Under the pieces are notes generated by a model. That model was not told the DNA's origin. It ran no database searches and saw only the letters and a program-made list of their open reading frames with translations. Made by a program: the position numbers and the translations under genes. A stretch of DNA of 64,000 bases, from NCBI RefSeq assembly GCF_001668625.1, contig NZ_LZLJ01000060.1:1-64000 (forward strand), written 5' to 3'. Numbering within the stretch: the first letter of the stretch is position 1; each line of letters opens with the position of its first letter. This DNA is from Mycobacterium sp. 1274756.6. Lineage in GTDB: Bacteria; Actinomycetota; Actinomycetes; Mycobacteriales; Mycobacteriaceae. Below are positions 54,301 to 62,712 of this stretch, in pieces.

Positions 54301-54576
54301 TCGTACTCCCGGCTCACCGAGGCGATGCTGCACTCGGACTACCCGCTGCAGGCGCTGCTGTATACCGCGGTGCTGCACCGGTTCCTGCGCTGGCGCCAGC
54401 CCGGCTACGACCCGGCGACCCATCTCGGTGGGGTGCTGTATCTGTTCGTGCGCGGCATGTGCGGGCCCGACACCCCGGTGCTCGACGGGTCCCCGGCCGG
54501 GGTGTTCGGCTGGTCTCCCCCACCGGGTTTGGTGGTCGGGCTGTCGGATCTGCTGCACGAGGGGGTGAGCGCGTGA
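51307..54576 (+). CDS. recB: Exodeoxyribonuclease V beta subunit RecB
   Basis: 1089 residues. UvrD-type 3'-5' helicase with Walker A ASAGTGKTF near the N-terminus, MVDEFQDTDPVQW, GDPKQAIYGFRGGD, TTNYRSD and YVALTRAQ. The C-terminal RecB nuclease domain has LVVDYKTN. GTG start overlaps the recC stop (GTGA). In mycobacteria RecBCD acts mainly in single-strand annealing rather than homologous recombination (AdnAB does that). Confidence 0.98.
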   Translation: MIAPFDLRDPLPGPCDTVVLEASAGTGKTFALAGLVTRYVAEGRARIDEMLLITFARAASRELRERVREQIAAALAVTEGRREPGNALESQLRESADAGQADRLRAALTGFDAATIVTIHQFCGLVLKSLGVAGDSDPAVTLAESLTELITEVVDDHYLAYFGQQEEPPPFTREAALEMAATVVEDPTAELRPTDPEASSAAAARLRFVTEVRAEVERRKRSQGIVGYTDLLTRLAAALAQPESQAAARMRRRWSVVMVDEFQDTDPVQWQVLDRAFRGHCSLVLIGDPKQAIYGFRGGDIYTYLAAARAADDRRTLTTNYRSDAALVDRLQVVFEGAQLGHPDIVVPPITAEHTGTRLTGAPHPDPFRLRVVSRAMVGKQGTQSVPIDALRTHIPDDLAADIAALLASGAQFAGEPIKAEHIAVIVETHVDARACRDGLIRAGIPVVYTGDTDVFDSRAAADWLCLLEAFEQPNSAGLVRAAACTMFFGETAETLAAGGDELTDRVAHTLREWAEHARRSGAAAVLEAAQIAGMGRRVLSHYGGERHMTDVAHVGQLLQETAHRERLELAGLRDWLRRECEDRSDAAERNRRLDSEAAAVQIMTVFVAKGLQFPIVYLPFAFNRHIRLDEVLLYHDADTRCLHLGGAGAERTTAEELNRVEVAGDIIRLTYVALTRAQSQVVAWWAPTWDEINGGLSRLLRGRGPGTAEVPMACERRISDEDAWDLLTAWQDAGGPVLEESVIGPPVPAPAPEPAGPFAVRSFDRSVDTGWRRTSYSGLLRHAELAREAGVHSEPEISTRDDESEDLTLTEEPAGAGAEVLSPMAELPRGAAFGSLVHAALETADPLATDLGAELAAQIGEAQAWWPLDVEPAAVAAALLPMHDTPLGPLADGLTLRHVGLADRLCELDFEIPLSGGDRVETTELRLADLAGLLREHLPADDPFAGYADRLAAEALGDQPLRGYLSGSIDVVLRTPEQRYLVVDYKTNHLGDTAADYSYSRLTEAMLHSDYPLQALLYTAVLHRFLRWRQPGYDPATHLGGVLYLFVRGMCGPDTPVLDGSPAGVFGWSPPPGLVVGLSDLLHEGVSA

Positions 54577-56318
54577 CCGAGGAGCAGACGCTCGATCCGC
54601 TGTCGTGGCGGGTGGCCGGGAGCGCCACCGGGCTGCTGGCGGAGTTCAACCTCGCCGGGGTGCTCGAGACCGCCGATGTGCATGCCGCGCAGCGCATTTC
54701 CGCGCTCGGCGAGGAGACCGACGAGACGGTCGTGTTGGCGGTGGCGTTGGCGGTGCGGGCGCTGCGCGGTGGGTCGGTGTGCGTGGATCTGCGCACGGTG
54801 GCCGCCGACGCCGCCGCACCGGGGTTGGGCTGGCCGGCGGTGGCGGGCTGGCTGGCCGCGGTGCGCGACTCGAAGCTGGCCGCCGCCGGGGTGCTGCGGC
54901 TCTACGGGGAGAGCCTGCTGTATCTGGACCGGTACTGGCGCGAGGAGCAGCAGGTCTGCGATGACCTGGTGGCGCTGGCGGCGCCGCGCGGAGCACCCGC
55001 CTCGGTGCCCGGCTTCGAGCGACTCTTTCCGCCCGGGCGGTTCGCCGAGCAGCGCGCCGCGGCCGAGATCGTGCTGGCCCAGCCGGTCACCGTGCTCACC
55101 GGCGGGCCGGGCACCGGCAAGACCACGATGGTGGCGCGACTGCTGGCGCTGCTGGCCGAGCAAGCCGAAGCGGCGGGGCGGGCCAAGCCGCGCATCGCGC
55201 TGGCCGCCCCGACCGGCAAGGCCGCGGCCCGGCTGACCGAGGCGGTCGCGGAGAAACTGACCGAACTGAGCGCGGACGACCGTCGCCGCCTCGAGGGCTT
55301 ACAGGCCACCACAGTGCACACGCTGCTGGGGTGGCGGCCGGGCAGTTCGGTGCGGTTCCGTCACCACCGCGGCAACCGGTTGCCGCACGAGGTGATCGTC
55401 GTCGACGAGACCTCGATGGTGGCGTTGACGATGATGGCGCGGCTGCTGGAGGCGGTGCGCCCGGATGCCCGGCTGATCCTGGTGGGCGATCCCGACCAGT
55501 TGGCGTCGGTGGAGGCCGGGGCGGTGCTGGCCGACCTGGTCGACGGGCTGGCCGCCCGCCCCGACACGAAGGTGGCCACGCTGGCGACCTCGCACCGGTT
55601 CGGCGAGTCGATCGGGGCGCTGGCCGCCGCGATCCGCGACGGCGACGCCGACACCACCCTGGAGCTGCTGGCGGCCGGCGGGGAGCACCTGCACTGGGTT
55701 GACGTCGAGGATCCGACCGCGGCGCTGCGGGCGATCGTGGTGCCGCATGCCCTGCGGGTGCGGGAGGCCGCGGCGCACGGCGACGTCGGTGCGGCGCTGG
55801 CCCGCCTCGACGAGCACCGGCTGCTGTGCGCGCACCGGGAGGGCTCGCACGGGGTGGCGCACTGGAACCGGCAGGCGCGGCGCTGGGTCTCCGAGCAGAC
55901 CGGGGATCCGGCCTGGGCGGAGTGGTATCCGGGCCGTCCCCTGCTGATCACCGCCAACGACTACGGGCTCGGGGTGCGCAACGGCGACACCGGAGTCGTG
56001 ACGTCCGGGCCGGACGGGCTGCGGGCGGTGTTCGCCACCGGCGCCGGCCCGCTGGAGGTGGCGACCAGCCGGCTGACCGACGTGGACACGATGTATGCGA
56101 TGACGATCCACAAGAGCCAGGGCAGCCAGGCCGACGAGGTCAGCGTGCTCATGCCGCCGGTGGATTCGCGGCTGTTGACCCGGGAGCTGTTCTACACCGC
56201 GGTGACCCGCGCGCAGCGCACGGTGCGGGTGATCGGGTCGGCGGAGTCGGTGCGAGCCGCTCTGGAGCGCCGCGCCGTGCGCGCCAGCGGGCTCGCGCAG
56301 CGGCTGCGGGAGGCCTGA
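54573..56318 (+). CDS. recD: Exodeoxyribonuclease V alpha subunit RecD
   Basis: 581 residues. SF1 5'-3' helicase: Walker A GGPGTGKTT, VVDETSMV, LVGDPDQLASVEAGAV, SHRFGESIG and the C-terminal AMTIHKSQGSQADEV...YTAVTRAQ. GTG start overlaps recB by 4 nt. Last gene of the operon. Confidence 0.98.
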   Translation: MTEEQTLDPLSWRVAGSATGLLAEFNLAGVLETADVHAAQRISALGEETDETVVLAVALAVRALRGGSVCVDLRTVAADAAAPGLGWPAVAGWLAAVRDSKLAAAGVLRLYGESLLYLDRYWREEQQVCDDLVALAAPRGAPASVPGFERLFPPGRFAEQRAAAEIVLAQPVTVLTGGPGTGKTTMVARLLALLAEQAEAAGRAKPRIALAAPTGKAAARLTEAVAEKLTELSADDRRRLEGLQATTVHTLLGWRPGSSVRFRHHRGNRLPHEVIVVDETSMVALTMMARLLEAVRPDARLILVGDPDQLASVEAGAVLADLVDGLAARPDTKVATLATSHRFGESIGALAAAIRDGDADTTLELLAAGGEHLHWVDVEDPTAALRAIVVPHALRVREAAAHGDVGAALARLDEHRLLCAHREGSHGVAHWNRQARRWVSEQTGDPAWAEWYPGRPLLITANDYGLGVRNGDTGVVTSGPDGLRAVFATGAGPLEVATSRLTDVDTMYAMTIHKSQGSQADEVSVLMPPVDSRLLTRELFYTAVTRAQRTVRVIGSAESVRAALERRAVRASGLAQRLREA

Positions 56319-56377
56319 GCGGCGCGGTTTCGGCCACCGGTGGCCCGCCGGGGTCGCGGATGCACCACACTGAACGC

Positions 56378-57256
56378 ATGCCCGACAACGACGACGACCG
56401 GGTGGCGGTCTACCTCGACTTCGACAACATCGTCATCTCCCGCTACGACCAGGTCCACGGCCGCAACTCGTTCCAGCGGGACAAGGCCAAGGGCCTGGAC
56501 AAGCACGCCGACCGGCTGACGCAAGCGACGGTGGATGTGGGCGCGATCCTCGATTTCGCGTCCTCGTTCGGGACGCTGGTGCTCACCCGGGCCTACGCGG
56601 ACTGGTCGACCGAGGTCAACGTCGGCTACCGCCAGCAACTGGTGGGTCGCGCGGTGGATCTGGTGCAGCTGTTCCCGGCGGCGGCGTACGGCAAGAACGG
56701 CGCGGACATCCGGCTGGCAGTCGACGCGGTCGAGGACATGTTCCGGCTGCCGGACCTGACCCACGTGGTGATCGTGGCCGGCGACTCCGACTACATCGCG
56801 CTGGCGCAGCGCTGCAAGCGGCTGGGCCGCTACGTGGTCGGGATCGGGGTGGCCGGGGCGACCAGCCGGGCGCTGGCCGCGGCGTGTGACGAGTTCGTCT
56901 CCTACGACGCGGTGCCCGGGGTGCCGCCGCTGGAGCCGTCCTCCGAGCCCGCCGCCAAGCAGCGCGACCGCGACGAAGACCAGGAGGCGCCCGACGACGC
57001 CCCGCAGCCGGACCCGCAGGACGCCGCGACCCGGCTGCTGACCCGGGCGTTGCAGATCACCTCGGAGAAGAACGACGTCGACTGGCTGCACAATTCGGCG
57101 GTGAAGGCGCAGATGAAGCGGATGGATCCGTCGTTCAGCGAGAAGTCGCTGGGGTTCAAATCGTTCAGCGACTTCCTGCGGTCGCGGTCGGATCTGGTGG
57201 AGCTCGACGAGAGCTCGACCACCCGGATGGTGCGGCTGCAGGGGGGCGCGGCCTAA
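56378..57256 (+). CDS. NYN-domain nuclease-like protein with C-terminal LOTUS/OST-HTH domain
   Basis: 292 residues. PIN-like NYN domain (1-170) with acidic residues in VYLDFDNIVIS, NGADIRLAVDAVED and VAGDSDYIAL, the arrangement of metal-dependent RNases. A polar linker (about 185-215) leads to an OST-HTH/LOTUS module (TRLLTRALQI, SAVKAQMKRMDPSF, KSFSDFLRS) that may bind RNA. CACACT (56366-56371) lies 6 nt before the ATG and no ribosome site is seen. Function unproven; an RNA-processing role is inferred. Confidence 0.88.
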   Translation: MPDNDDDRVAVYLDFDNIVISRYDQVHGRNSFQRDKAKGLDKHADRLTQATVDVGAILDFASSFGTLVLTRAYADWSTEVNVGYRQQLVGRAVDLVQLFPAAAYGKNGADIRLAVDAVEDMFRLPDLTHVVIVAGDSDYIALAQRCKRLGRYVVGIGVAGATSRALAAACDEFVSYDAVPGVPPLEPSSEPAAKQRDRDEDQEAPDDAPQPDPQDAATRLLTRALQITSEKNDVDWLHNSAVKAQMKRMDPSFSEKSLGFKSFSDFLRSRSDLVELDESSTTRMVRLQGGAA

Positions 57257-57266
57257 GCTGCCCGTC

Positions 57267-57866
57267 ATGGCCCTGTCTCGTGTTCTGACCGCTTTCGCCC
57301 TGGCTGCCCCGATCGTCGCGCTGACCGCGTGCAGTCCCGACCAGGAGCCGGCCGCCGGGCCGGGCACCACCCCGGCGGTGGTCACCCCGTCGTCGTCGCC
57401 GACCCCGGCGAGCACCCCGGGGCTGGTGGCGCACCTGGCGACCGCGGATGGCACCCCGGTGGCCGACGCCACCTTCGACTTCACCGAAGGCCGCGACGGA
57501 TACGTCACGATCACCGTCGAGACCACCGCCGACGGCGTGCTGGAGCCGGGTTTTCACCACATGCACATCCACGCGGTCGGCAAATGCGAGCCGGACTCGA
57601 CGGGTCCCGAGGGCGGGGAGCGCGGGGATTTCCTCTCCGCCGGCCCGCACTATCAGTCGCCGGGGCGCACCGCGGAACCGCCGAGCGGTGACCTGCCCGC
57701 GCTGCTGGTGCGCGACAACGGGGCCGCGCTGCTGGTGGTGGCCACCGATCTGGTCAACCGCGAAGAGCTGGTGGCCGGTCCGGGCACCGCGCTGATGCTG
57801 CACGGCGCCGAGCACGCCGACAACGCACACGACCGGGTCGCGTGCGGAGTGATCGAGGAGCAGTAA
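57267..57866 (+). CDS. Cu/Zn-superoxide-dismutase-family lipoprotein lacking zinc ligands
   Basis: 199 residues. Lipobox LTAC near residue 22, a Thr/Pro/Ser-rich linker, then a SodC-like domain. Copper ligands are present (HMHIH, the His in SAGPHY, and a C-terminal HGAEH), as are the disulfide cysteines (GKCEP, VACGV). The zinc-loop histidines are replaced (QSPGR), similar to the Cu-only SodC of M. tuberculosis, and the C-terminal loop is shorter. Probably an extracellular superoxide-detoxifying enzyme. TAAGCT is 7 nt before the ATG. Confidence 0.88.
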   Translation: MALSRVLTAFALAAPIVALTACSPDQEPAAGPGTTPAVVTPSSSPTPASTPGLVAHLATADGTPVADATFDFTEGRDGYVTITVETTADGVLEPGFHHMHIHAVGKCEPDSTGPEGGERGDFLSAGPHYQSPGRTAEPPSGDLPALLVRDNGAALLVVATDLVNREELVAGPGTALMLHGAEHADNAHDRVACGVIEEQ

Positions 57867-57887
57867 CGACCGAACGGGAGGCCCGCC

Positions 57888-58787
57888 GTGGAGATCCGCC
57901 GCACACCCGAAGAGCGTTTCGAGAACCTGGCGGGCTACCCGTTCGCGCCGCACTACCTCTCGGTGGCGGCCGCGGACACCGCGGCGCTGCGAATGCACTA
58001 CGTCGACGAGGGCCCGCCGGATGGCCCGCCGATCGTGTTGCTGCACGGCGAGCCGACCTGGAGTTACCTCTACCGCACCATGATTCCGCCGCTGGCCGCG
58101 GCCGGGTACCGGGTGCTCGCCCCGGATCTGATCGGGTTCGGCCGCTCGGACAAACCGGCCCGCATCGGCGACTACACCTACCTGCGGCATGTGGAGTGGG
58201 TGAGCGCGTGGCTGCGGGAGTTGGATCTGCGCGAGGCCACCGTGGTCGGGCAGGACTGGGGATCGCTGATCGGGTTGCGGATCGCCGCCGAGCAGGGCGA
58301 GCGGGTGGCGAAGCTGGTTATCGCCAACGGGTTTCTGCCGACCGCGCAGCAGCGCACCCCGCCGGCGTTCTACGCCTGGCGGGCGTTCGCCCGCTACTCG
58401 CCGGTGCTGCCGGCCGGGCGGCTGGTGTCGGTGGGCACCGTGCACCCGGTGTCGCCGCAGGTGCGCGCCGGCTACGACGCGCCGTTTCCGGGGCGCGGGT
58501 ATCAGGCGGGGGCGCGGGCGTTTCCGCGTCTGGTGCCGGTCTCCCCGCGCGACCCGGCGATCCCGGCCAACCGGGCCGCGTGGGCGGCGTTGGGCCGGTG
58601 GGAGAAGCCGTTTTTGGCGGTCTTCGGGGACCGGGATCCGATTCTGGGGCGCGGCGACCGGCCGCTGATCGCCCACATTCCGGGCGCGGCCGGGCAGCCG
58701 CATGCCCGCATCACCGCCGGGCATTTCATCCAGGAAGACGCCGGGCCCGAACTCGCCCGGCGGATCATCGACTGGCAGCCGCGCTGA
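57888..58787 (+). CDS. Haloalkane dehalogenase-like alpha/beta hydrolase
   Basis: 299 residues. Oxyanion/halide segment [11 protein letters not shown], nucleophile aspartate elbow GQDWGS (Asp followed by the halide-binding Trp), acid in FGDRDPI and catalytic His in AGHFIQED: the HLD-I signature (Xanthobacter DhlA, Rv2296-like). Cleaves carbon-halogen bonds in known homologues; the natural mycobacterial substrate is unclear. GTG start with GGGAGG upstream, 21 nt after the SOD gene. Confidence 0.9.
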   Translation: MEIRRTPEERFENLAGYPFAPHYLSVAAADTAALRMHYVDEGPPDGPPIVLLHGEPTWSYLYRTMIPPLAAAGYRVLAPDLIGFGRSDKPARIGDYTYLRHVEWVSAWLRELDLREATVVGQDWGSLIGLRIAAEQGERVAKLVIANGFLPTAQQRTPPAFYAWRAFARYSPVLPAGRLVSVGTVHPVSPQVRAGYDAPFPGRGYQAGARAFPRLVPVSPRDPAIPANRAAWAALGRWEKPFLAVFGDRDPILGRGDRPLIAHIPGAAGQPHARITAGHFIQEDAGPELARRIIDWQPR

Positions 58788-58899
58788 GCGCGTTGTTGCC
58801 GAAGGGCGAGCCGCCGCGGGCGGTCCGCCACCGCAGGCGCCCCTCGTCGCTTCGGTGGCCGGACCCGCCCACGGCGGTTCGGTGCGAGACCCTGCGGTA

Positions 58900-59178
58900 C
58901 TAGGGCTGCGGCGCCTCGCTGATCTTGCTGTCCTCGTTGCCCAGTGTCTGGCAGTAGCCGGACACCGCGGCGCGTGCCACGGACACCTTCGCGCCGCTGG
59001 GGTCGTCGTCGCCGCGGTCCTTGAGCATCGCGGTGATGGCGTCGTTCTGCTTGTCGTCGTCCTGGGTCAGGAACGTCTTGCAGGTGGTGTCCCCGCCCTG
59101 GTTGACCACACTCGAGCAGCCCGGCAACGCCAGCATGCTCAGCGCGGCGATCGCGGCGACGGTCTTGATGGGGTGCAT
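58900..59178 (-). CDS. Small lipoprotein, HdeA-like
   Basis: 92 residues. Lipobox LPGC, then a two-cysteine domain (TCKTFLTQDDDKQNDAI ... VSGYCQTLG) that resembles the HdeA acid-stress chaperone family. One nucleotide separates its ATG from the upstream gene's stop, so they are coupled. Assignment to HdeA is by motif pattern only. Confidence 0.7.
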   Translation of the reverse strand: MHPIKTVAAIAALSMLALPGCSSVVNQGGDTTCKTFLTQDDDKQNDAITAMLKDRGDDDPSGAKVSVARAAVSGYCQTLGNEDSKISEAPQP

Positions 59179-59179
59179 G

Positions 59180-59497
59180 TCAGCCGCGTCCCCGTCCGGT
59201 GACGAGTTTGACCAGGAACAGCAGCAGGCTCGCCCCGGCCAGTGCAGTGACGAACGTGAGGATCCAGCCGAAGTCGGCCGTGGCCACACCGAGCGCCCGC
59301 AGGATGAACCCGCCGAGCAACCCGCCGATCACACCGACGACGATGTTGAGCAGCACCCCCTGCTGCTCGTCGGTGCCCATGAATTTGCTGGCGATCCAAC
59401 CGGCGAGCCCGCCGATGATGATCCAGGCGATCCAGCCGATCTTGTCGAATCCGCCGGCGTGCGAGTCGGCGAGATGGGTGACGAGTTGGGTGACCAT
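59180..59497 (-). CDS. GlsB/YeaQ/YmgE-family membrane protein
   Basis: 105 residues with three glycine-rich membrane helices: IGWIAWIIIGGLAGWIASKFMG, LLNIVVGVIGGLLGGFIL and WILTFVTALAGASLLLFLV. Known as the transglycosylase-associated family, often stress-induced. A longer N-terminus than E. coli YeaQ. Function unknown. Confidence 0.88.
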   Translation of the reverse strand: MVTQLVTHLADSHAGGFDKIGWIAWIIIGGLAGWIASKFMGTDEQQGVLLNIVVGVIGGLLGGFILRALGVATADFGWILTFVTALAGASLLLFLVKLVTGRGRG

Positions 59498-59543
59498 GTC
59501 CTCTGCTTCCTATTCGGGTCGGTGACTAACGGGCGGTGACGGT

Positions 59544-59585
59544 GGCCGCACCCGCAGCGCGTGCTTGCGGTCCACGGGTGCGGCC
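59544..59585 (-). terminator. Hairpin after the CsbD-like gene
   Basis: Perfect 11-bp stem GGCCGCACCCG / CGGGTGCGGCC with a 20-nt loop, immediately downstream of the CsbD-like stop and before the GlsB-like gene. Confidence 0.65.
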
Positions 59586-59597
59586 GGCGCCAGTTGG

Positions 59598-59840
59598 TTA
59601 CTGCTCGGCCTGCTCGCGTGCCTCGTGGGCGGCGGCTTGGGCGCGCGCCTTCTCGGCTTCGGCTTCCTTGGCGGCCACGTCGCGCTGCGCGTCGGCCTTG
59701 TCCTGCTGGGCCTCGCCCTCGCGCTGCAGCGACTCGTTGCCGACGGCCTTGCCGGCTACCTCTTTGACCTTGCCCTTGACGCCTTCGACGACGCCCTTGA
59801 TACCGGCCTCGGGGCCACTGTCCTTGTCGTTCTCGGCCAT
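59598..59840 (-). CDS. CsbD-like stress protein
   Basis: 80 residues, highly charged: GIKGVVEGVKGKVKEVAGKAVG, then GNESLQREGEAQQDKADAQRD, the CsbD pattern, ending in an Ala/Glu/Lys helix. General-stress family of unknown mechanism. Start MAENDKDSG with AAGGAA upstream; a start 18 nt earlier is possible. With the two genes that follow it forms a small stress-related cluster. Confidence 0.88.
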   Translation of the reverse strand: MAENDKDSGPEAGIKGVVEGVKGKVKEVAGKAVGNESLQREGEAQQDKADAQRDVAAKEAEAEKARAQAAAHEAREQAEQ

Positions 59841-60071
59841 GCGATTCCTTTCGGTCATGAGACGTGCGGCGCCGCGTTGTGCGGCGAAGCGTTTCTCGGC
59901 AACGTCTCGCTAGTACCCTAACCACACCGTGTTTATGCTGTAAACTACTTCGTAAGCCGTGCTGGTGAGGCGCGATTTGAGCGTAGACCGGATGAGCTAA
60001 GCTGGCGGGCGGATTTGCCGGAAAATTCGTCGACTTGTGACGGTTTGCCGCGGCGCGGCAGGAGTAAGCAA

Positions 60072-60779
60072 TTGGGCAAAGCAGACGCCTCCGGCGAATC
60101 GAGCGCGGCGCCGGAGAGCCGACGACCCCGTTCGCTGACCCGCGCCGAAATCCTCAAGACCGCGATCGCACTGGTGGACCGCGACGGGCTCGAGCAGCTG
60201 ACCATGCGGCGGCTCGGCGCGGCCTGCGGGGTGGAGGCCATGGCGCTGTACCGCCACGTCCACGGCCGCAACGACCTGCTCGGCGGGATCGTCGATCACG
60301 TCGTCGACCAGCTCTACGACGACCAGCTCGCCGCCCGCCGGCAGGAGGACGGCTGGCAGGATTTTTTGGTCCGGCTGGCCCACGGCGTGCGTGCGATCGC
60401 CGTCGACCACCCCAACCTCTTCCCCACCCTGGCCACCCGCCCACCCGAGGCGCCGTGGGTGCGTCCGCCGCTGCGCAGCCTGCGCTGGATGGAGACGTTT
60501 CTGGACACCCTGATCGGCTACGGGTTCAGCGACACGGCCGCGGTCGCGGCCTACCGCAGCTACACCACGTTTTTGCTGGGGCACCTGCTGCTGGAGGTCT
60601 CGGCGCGCGGCGCCTCGCTCAGCCCGGTCGAAGACGACCTGCCGGCCAAGCCGGCGCGCGACCTCTCCGGCTACCCGCACCTGGAGCGGCTGCAAGGCCA
60701 GCTCAGCGAGGACCACAGCGCCGTCGAGTTCGAGGAGGCGCTGGAGGCGCTGATCGACCGGCTGGAGGGGACGGTTTAG
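60072..60779 (+). CDS. TetR-family transcriptional regulator
   Basis: 235 residues. Helix-turn-helix at about 20-65 (SLTRAEILKTAIALVDRDGLEQLTM, LGAACGVEAMALYRHV) and a TetR_C ligand domain of the tetracycline-repressor type. TTG start chosen because GCAGGAG lies 7 nt upstream; a longer form would start at 60015. Faces the CsbD-like gene divergently across 231 bp and may control it. Confidence 0.87.
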   Translation: MGKADASGESSAAPESRRPRSLTRAEILKTAIALVDRDGLEQLTMRRLGAACGVEAMALYRHVHGRNDLLGGIVDHVVDQLYDDQLAARRQEDGWQDFLVRLAHGVRAIAVDHPNLFPTLATRPPEAPWVRPPLRSLRWMETFLDTLIGYGFSDTAAVAAYRSYTTFLLGHLLLEVSARGASLSPVEDDLPAKPARDLSGYPHLERLQGQLSEDHSAVEFEEALEALIDRLEGTV

Positions 60780-60782
60780 CGG

Positions 60783-61559
60783 TCAGACGACCAGCGTCTG
60801 GGTGGCCAACCCCGCATCCCCCGCGGCATCGAACACCGTAGTTCGGGTCAGCGCGCCCTGCCCCGGCGTGACCAGGGTGTGGGAGTCCAGACCGACCCAC
60901 TGCCCGACCGGGTCGCGGTGCAGGGTGGCCGCGACATCACAGTTGATCGCCGGGTGCCGATCCGGCGGGGCGCACATGCTGATGCCGCTGCCGGAGTCGA
61001 CGACGGCGAGCACCCGCTGCCACGGGGTCATCTCCTCGCCTTTAACCAGCTGCGGCCGCGGGCGCGCCCAGGCCCGCGCCGGGCCGTATTCGGCGAAGCT
61101 GCCGGAGACGAAACACCAGTCGATCGCCGACAGGTAGCCCTCGGTGTGCATCCCGTTCGGAACCGGCACGTCGTGCGGGGTGATCTCGTGCTCCGTGTCC
61201 CGAGCTTGGTCGGCTTCGACCGGGAAATCCTCGGTCGCGGCGATCACCCGCCAGGCCCGCGCGATCGCGACCGTGCGGTCCTGCGCTTGAGCGGTGGCCT
61301 GCAGCAACTCGACCCGCTTGCCGGTGCGCAGGGATTCCACGCCGATGTGCAGGCGCCCGACCGGCACCGGAGTGAGCAGGTCGATGCTGACCCGCGCCAG
61401 CCGGTGCCCGGGCCGCGGGTTGTGGTTTTCCAGCTGGCGGGCCAGCAGTGCGGAGGGCGGGCCGCCGTGCTGGGTTTGCGGGCTCCACGGCCCGGCGGTC
61501 AGCGCGGAGCTGTCGAAGACGCCGTCGTCGATCTGGGTGTAAAACGCGCCCTGGTCCAC
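60783..61559 (-). CDS. Acyl-CoA thioesterase-like protein (double hot-dog)
   Basis: 258 residues. N-terminal hot-dog half with TQHGGPPSALLARQLE and ARVSIDLLTPVPVGRL, and a C-terminal half with AINCDVAATLHR and VGLDSHTLVTPGQGAL, as in TesB-like thioesterases. Probably hydrolyses acyl-CoA. GTG start 7 nt after TAACCT (61567-61572, minus strand), a leaderless signature; divergent from the next methyltransferase gene with 45 bp between. Confidence 0.82.
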   Translation of the reverse strand: MDQGAFYTQIDDGVFDSSALTAGPWSPQTQHGGPPSALLARQLENHNPRPGHRLARVSIDLLTPVPVGRLHIGVESLRTGKRVELLQATAQAQDRTVAIARAWRVIAATEDFPVEADQARDTEHEITPHDVPVPNGMHTEGYLSAIDWCFVSGSFAEYGPARAWARPRPQLVKGEEMTPWQRVLAVVDSGSGISMCAPPDRHPAINCDVAATLHRDPVGQWVGLDSHTLVTPGQGALTRTTVFDAAGDAGLATQTLVV

Positions 61560-61604
61560 AGGGGTCAGGTTACGGCGTTCCCGGGCCGCCTACGCTTGAC
61601 CACC

Positions 61605-62444
61605 ATGGCGAACGAGGAGCAGCAGCAGGCGTGGGCGAAGCAGGGCGTCGACTGGGTGGAGCACGCGGCGATCTTCGAGGCGGTGCTGGCGCCGTTCGCC
61701 GATGCGGTGCTGGCGGCTGCGGATCTGGGATCCGGCAACCGGGTGCTCGACATCGGCTGTGGCACCGGCGCTTTATTGGAACGGGCGGTGGAGCGCGGCG
61801 CCGATGCGGTCGGGGTGGACATCTCCGAACCGATGGTGCAGGCGGCGCAGCGCCGGGTGCCGCCGGCCACCGTGGCGCTCGGTGACGCCCAGACCCTGGA
61901 TCTTGGTTCGCTCGGCTCTTTCGACCGGGTGGTGTCGCGGTTCGGGGTGATGTTCTTCGAGGACCCGGTGGCCGCGTTCACCAACATCCGCGCCGCGGCG
62001 TCTCCCGGCGCGCGGTTGACGTTCGTGTGCTGGCGTGAGGGCGACAACCCGATGTTCTCCGCCGGGGTCGACGTGCTCGCCGCGCGGCTGGAGTCACCGC
62101 CGCCGGCTCCCGAACCCGGCGAGCCGGGGCCGCTGGCGTTCGGCAACGCCGACTATGTGCGGGGGGTGCTGAACTCCTCCGGCTGGGAGGAGGTCGGTGT
62201 CGAACCCTTCGACGGGATCTGTGATTTCAGCTCGGCGGACAGCGATGGGGTCGAGGAGCGGCTGACGATGCTGTTGGCCAACCGGACCGGGCAGGCGGCG
62301 CGGGGTGAGCTGGTCGAGAGGCTCGGGGAGGATGGTTGGGCCGAGGTGGTCGAGGAGCTGCGCGTGGAGTTGGACCGGCACCGGGTGGACGGGGTGATGA
62401 AGTTTCCGGGGCGGACGTGGGTGGTGACGGGGGTTAATCCCTGA
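61605..62444 (+). CDS. SAM-dependent methyltransferase
   Basis: 279 residues. Motif I RVLDIGCGTGALLERAVERG, GVDISEPMVQAAQRR, the substrate-side SRFGVMFFEDPVAAFTNI and FVCWREGDNPMF, resembling UbiE/ArsM-like small-molecule methyltransferases. Substrate unknown. TACGCT ends 8 nt before the ATG. The 268 bp downstream (62445-62712) contain nothing I can assign. Confidence 0.88.
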   Translation: MANEEQQQAWAKQGVDWVEHAAIFEAVLAPFADAVLAAADLGSGNRVLDIGCGTGALLERAVERGADAVGVDISEPMVQAAQRRVPPATVALGDAQTLDLGSLGSFDRVVSRFGVMFFEDPVAAFTNIRAAASPGARLTFVCWREGDNPMFSAGVDVLAARLESPPPAPEPGEPGPLAFGNADYVRGVLNSSGWEEVGVEPFDGICDFSSADSDGVEERLTMLLANRTGQAARGELVERLGEDGWAEVVEELRVELDRHRVDGVMKFPGRTWVVTGVNP

Positions 62445-62712
62445 TCAAGCCCTTGCTGATCCTTGCGGTTATCCCGGGAGCCCGGCTGGCCCCATCAGCA
62501 CCATGGGCACCGCCCCGGGGAACTATTGCCTTCTCGATTGCGATATCACCGGTGCCATCACAGTGGCGCCGGTTGCGGTGCCTGGCTTTCCGCTAAGCCG
62601 TCGCACGCCGTAACGAACCGGCCCCACTCCTTCGCCGTCGGCCGAACCCGGCCGCCGGCCACTGCGTCGCTGCTGACGGTCAACCCGGGCGCCAGCGGGT
62701 CCGTGCTCGCCG

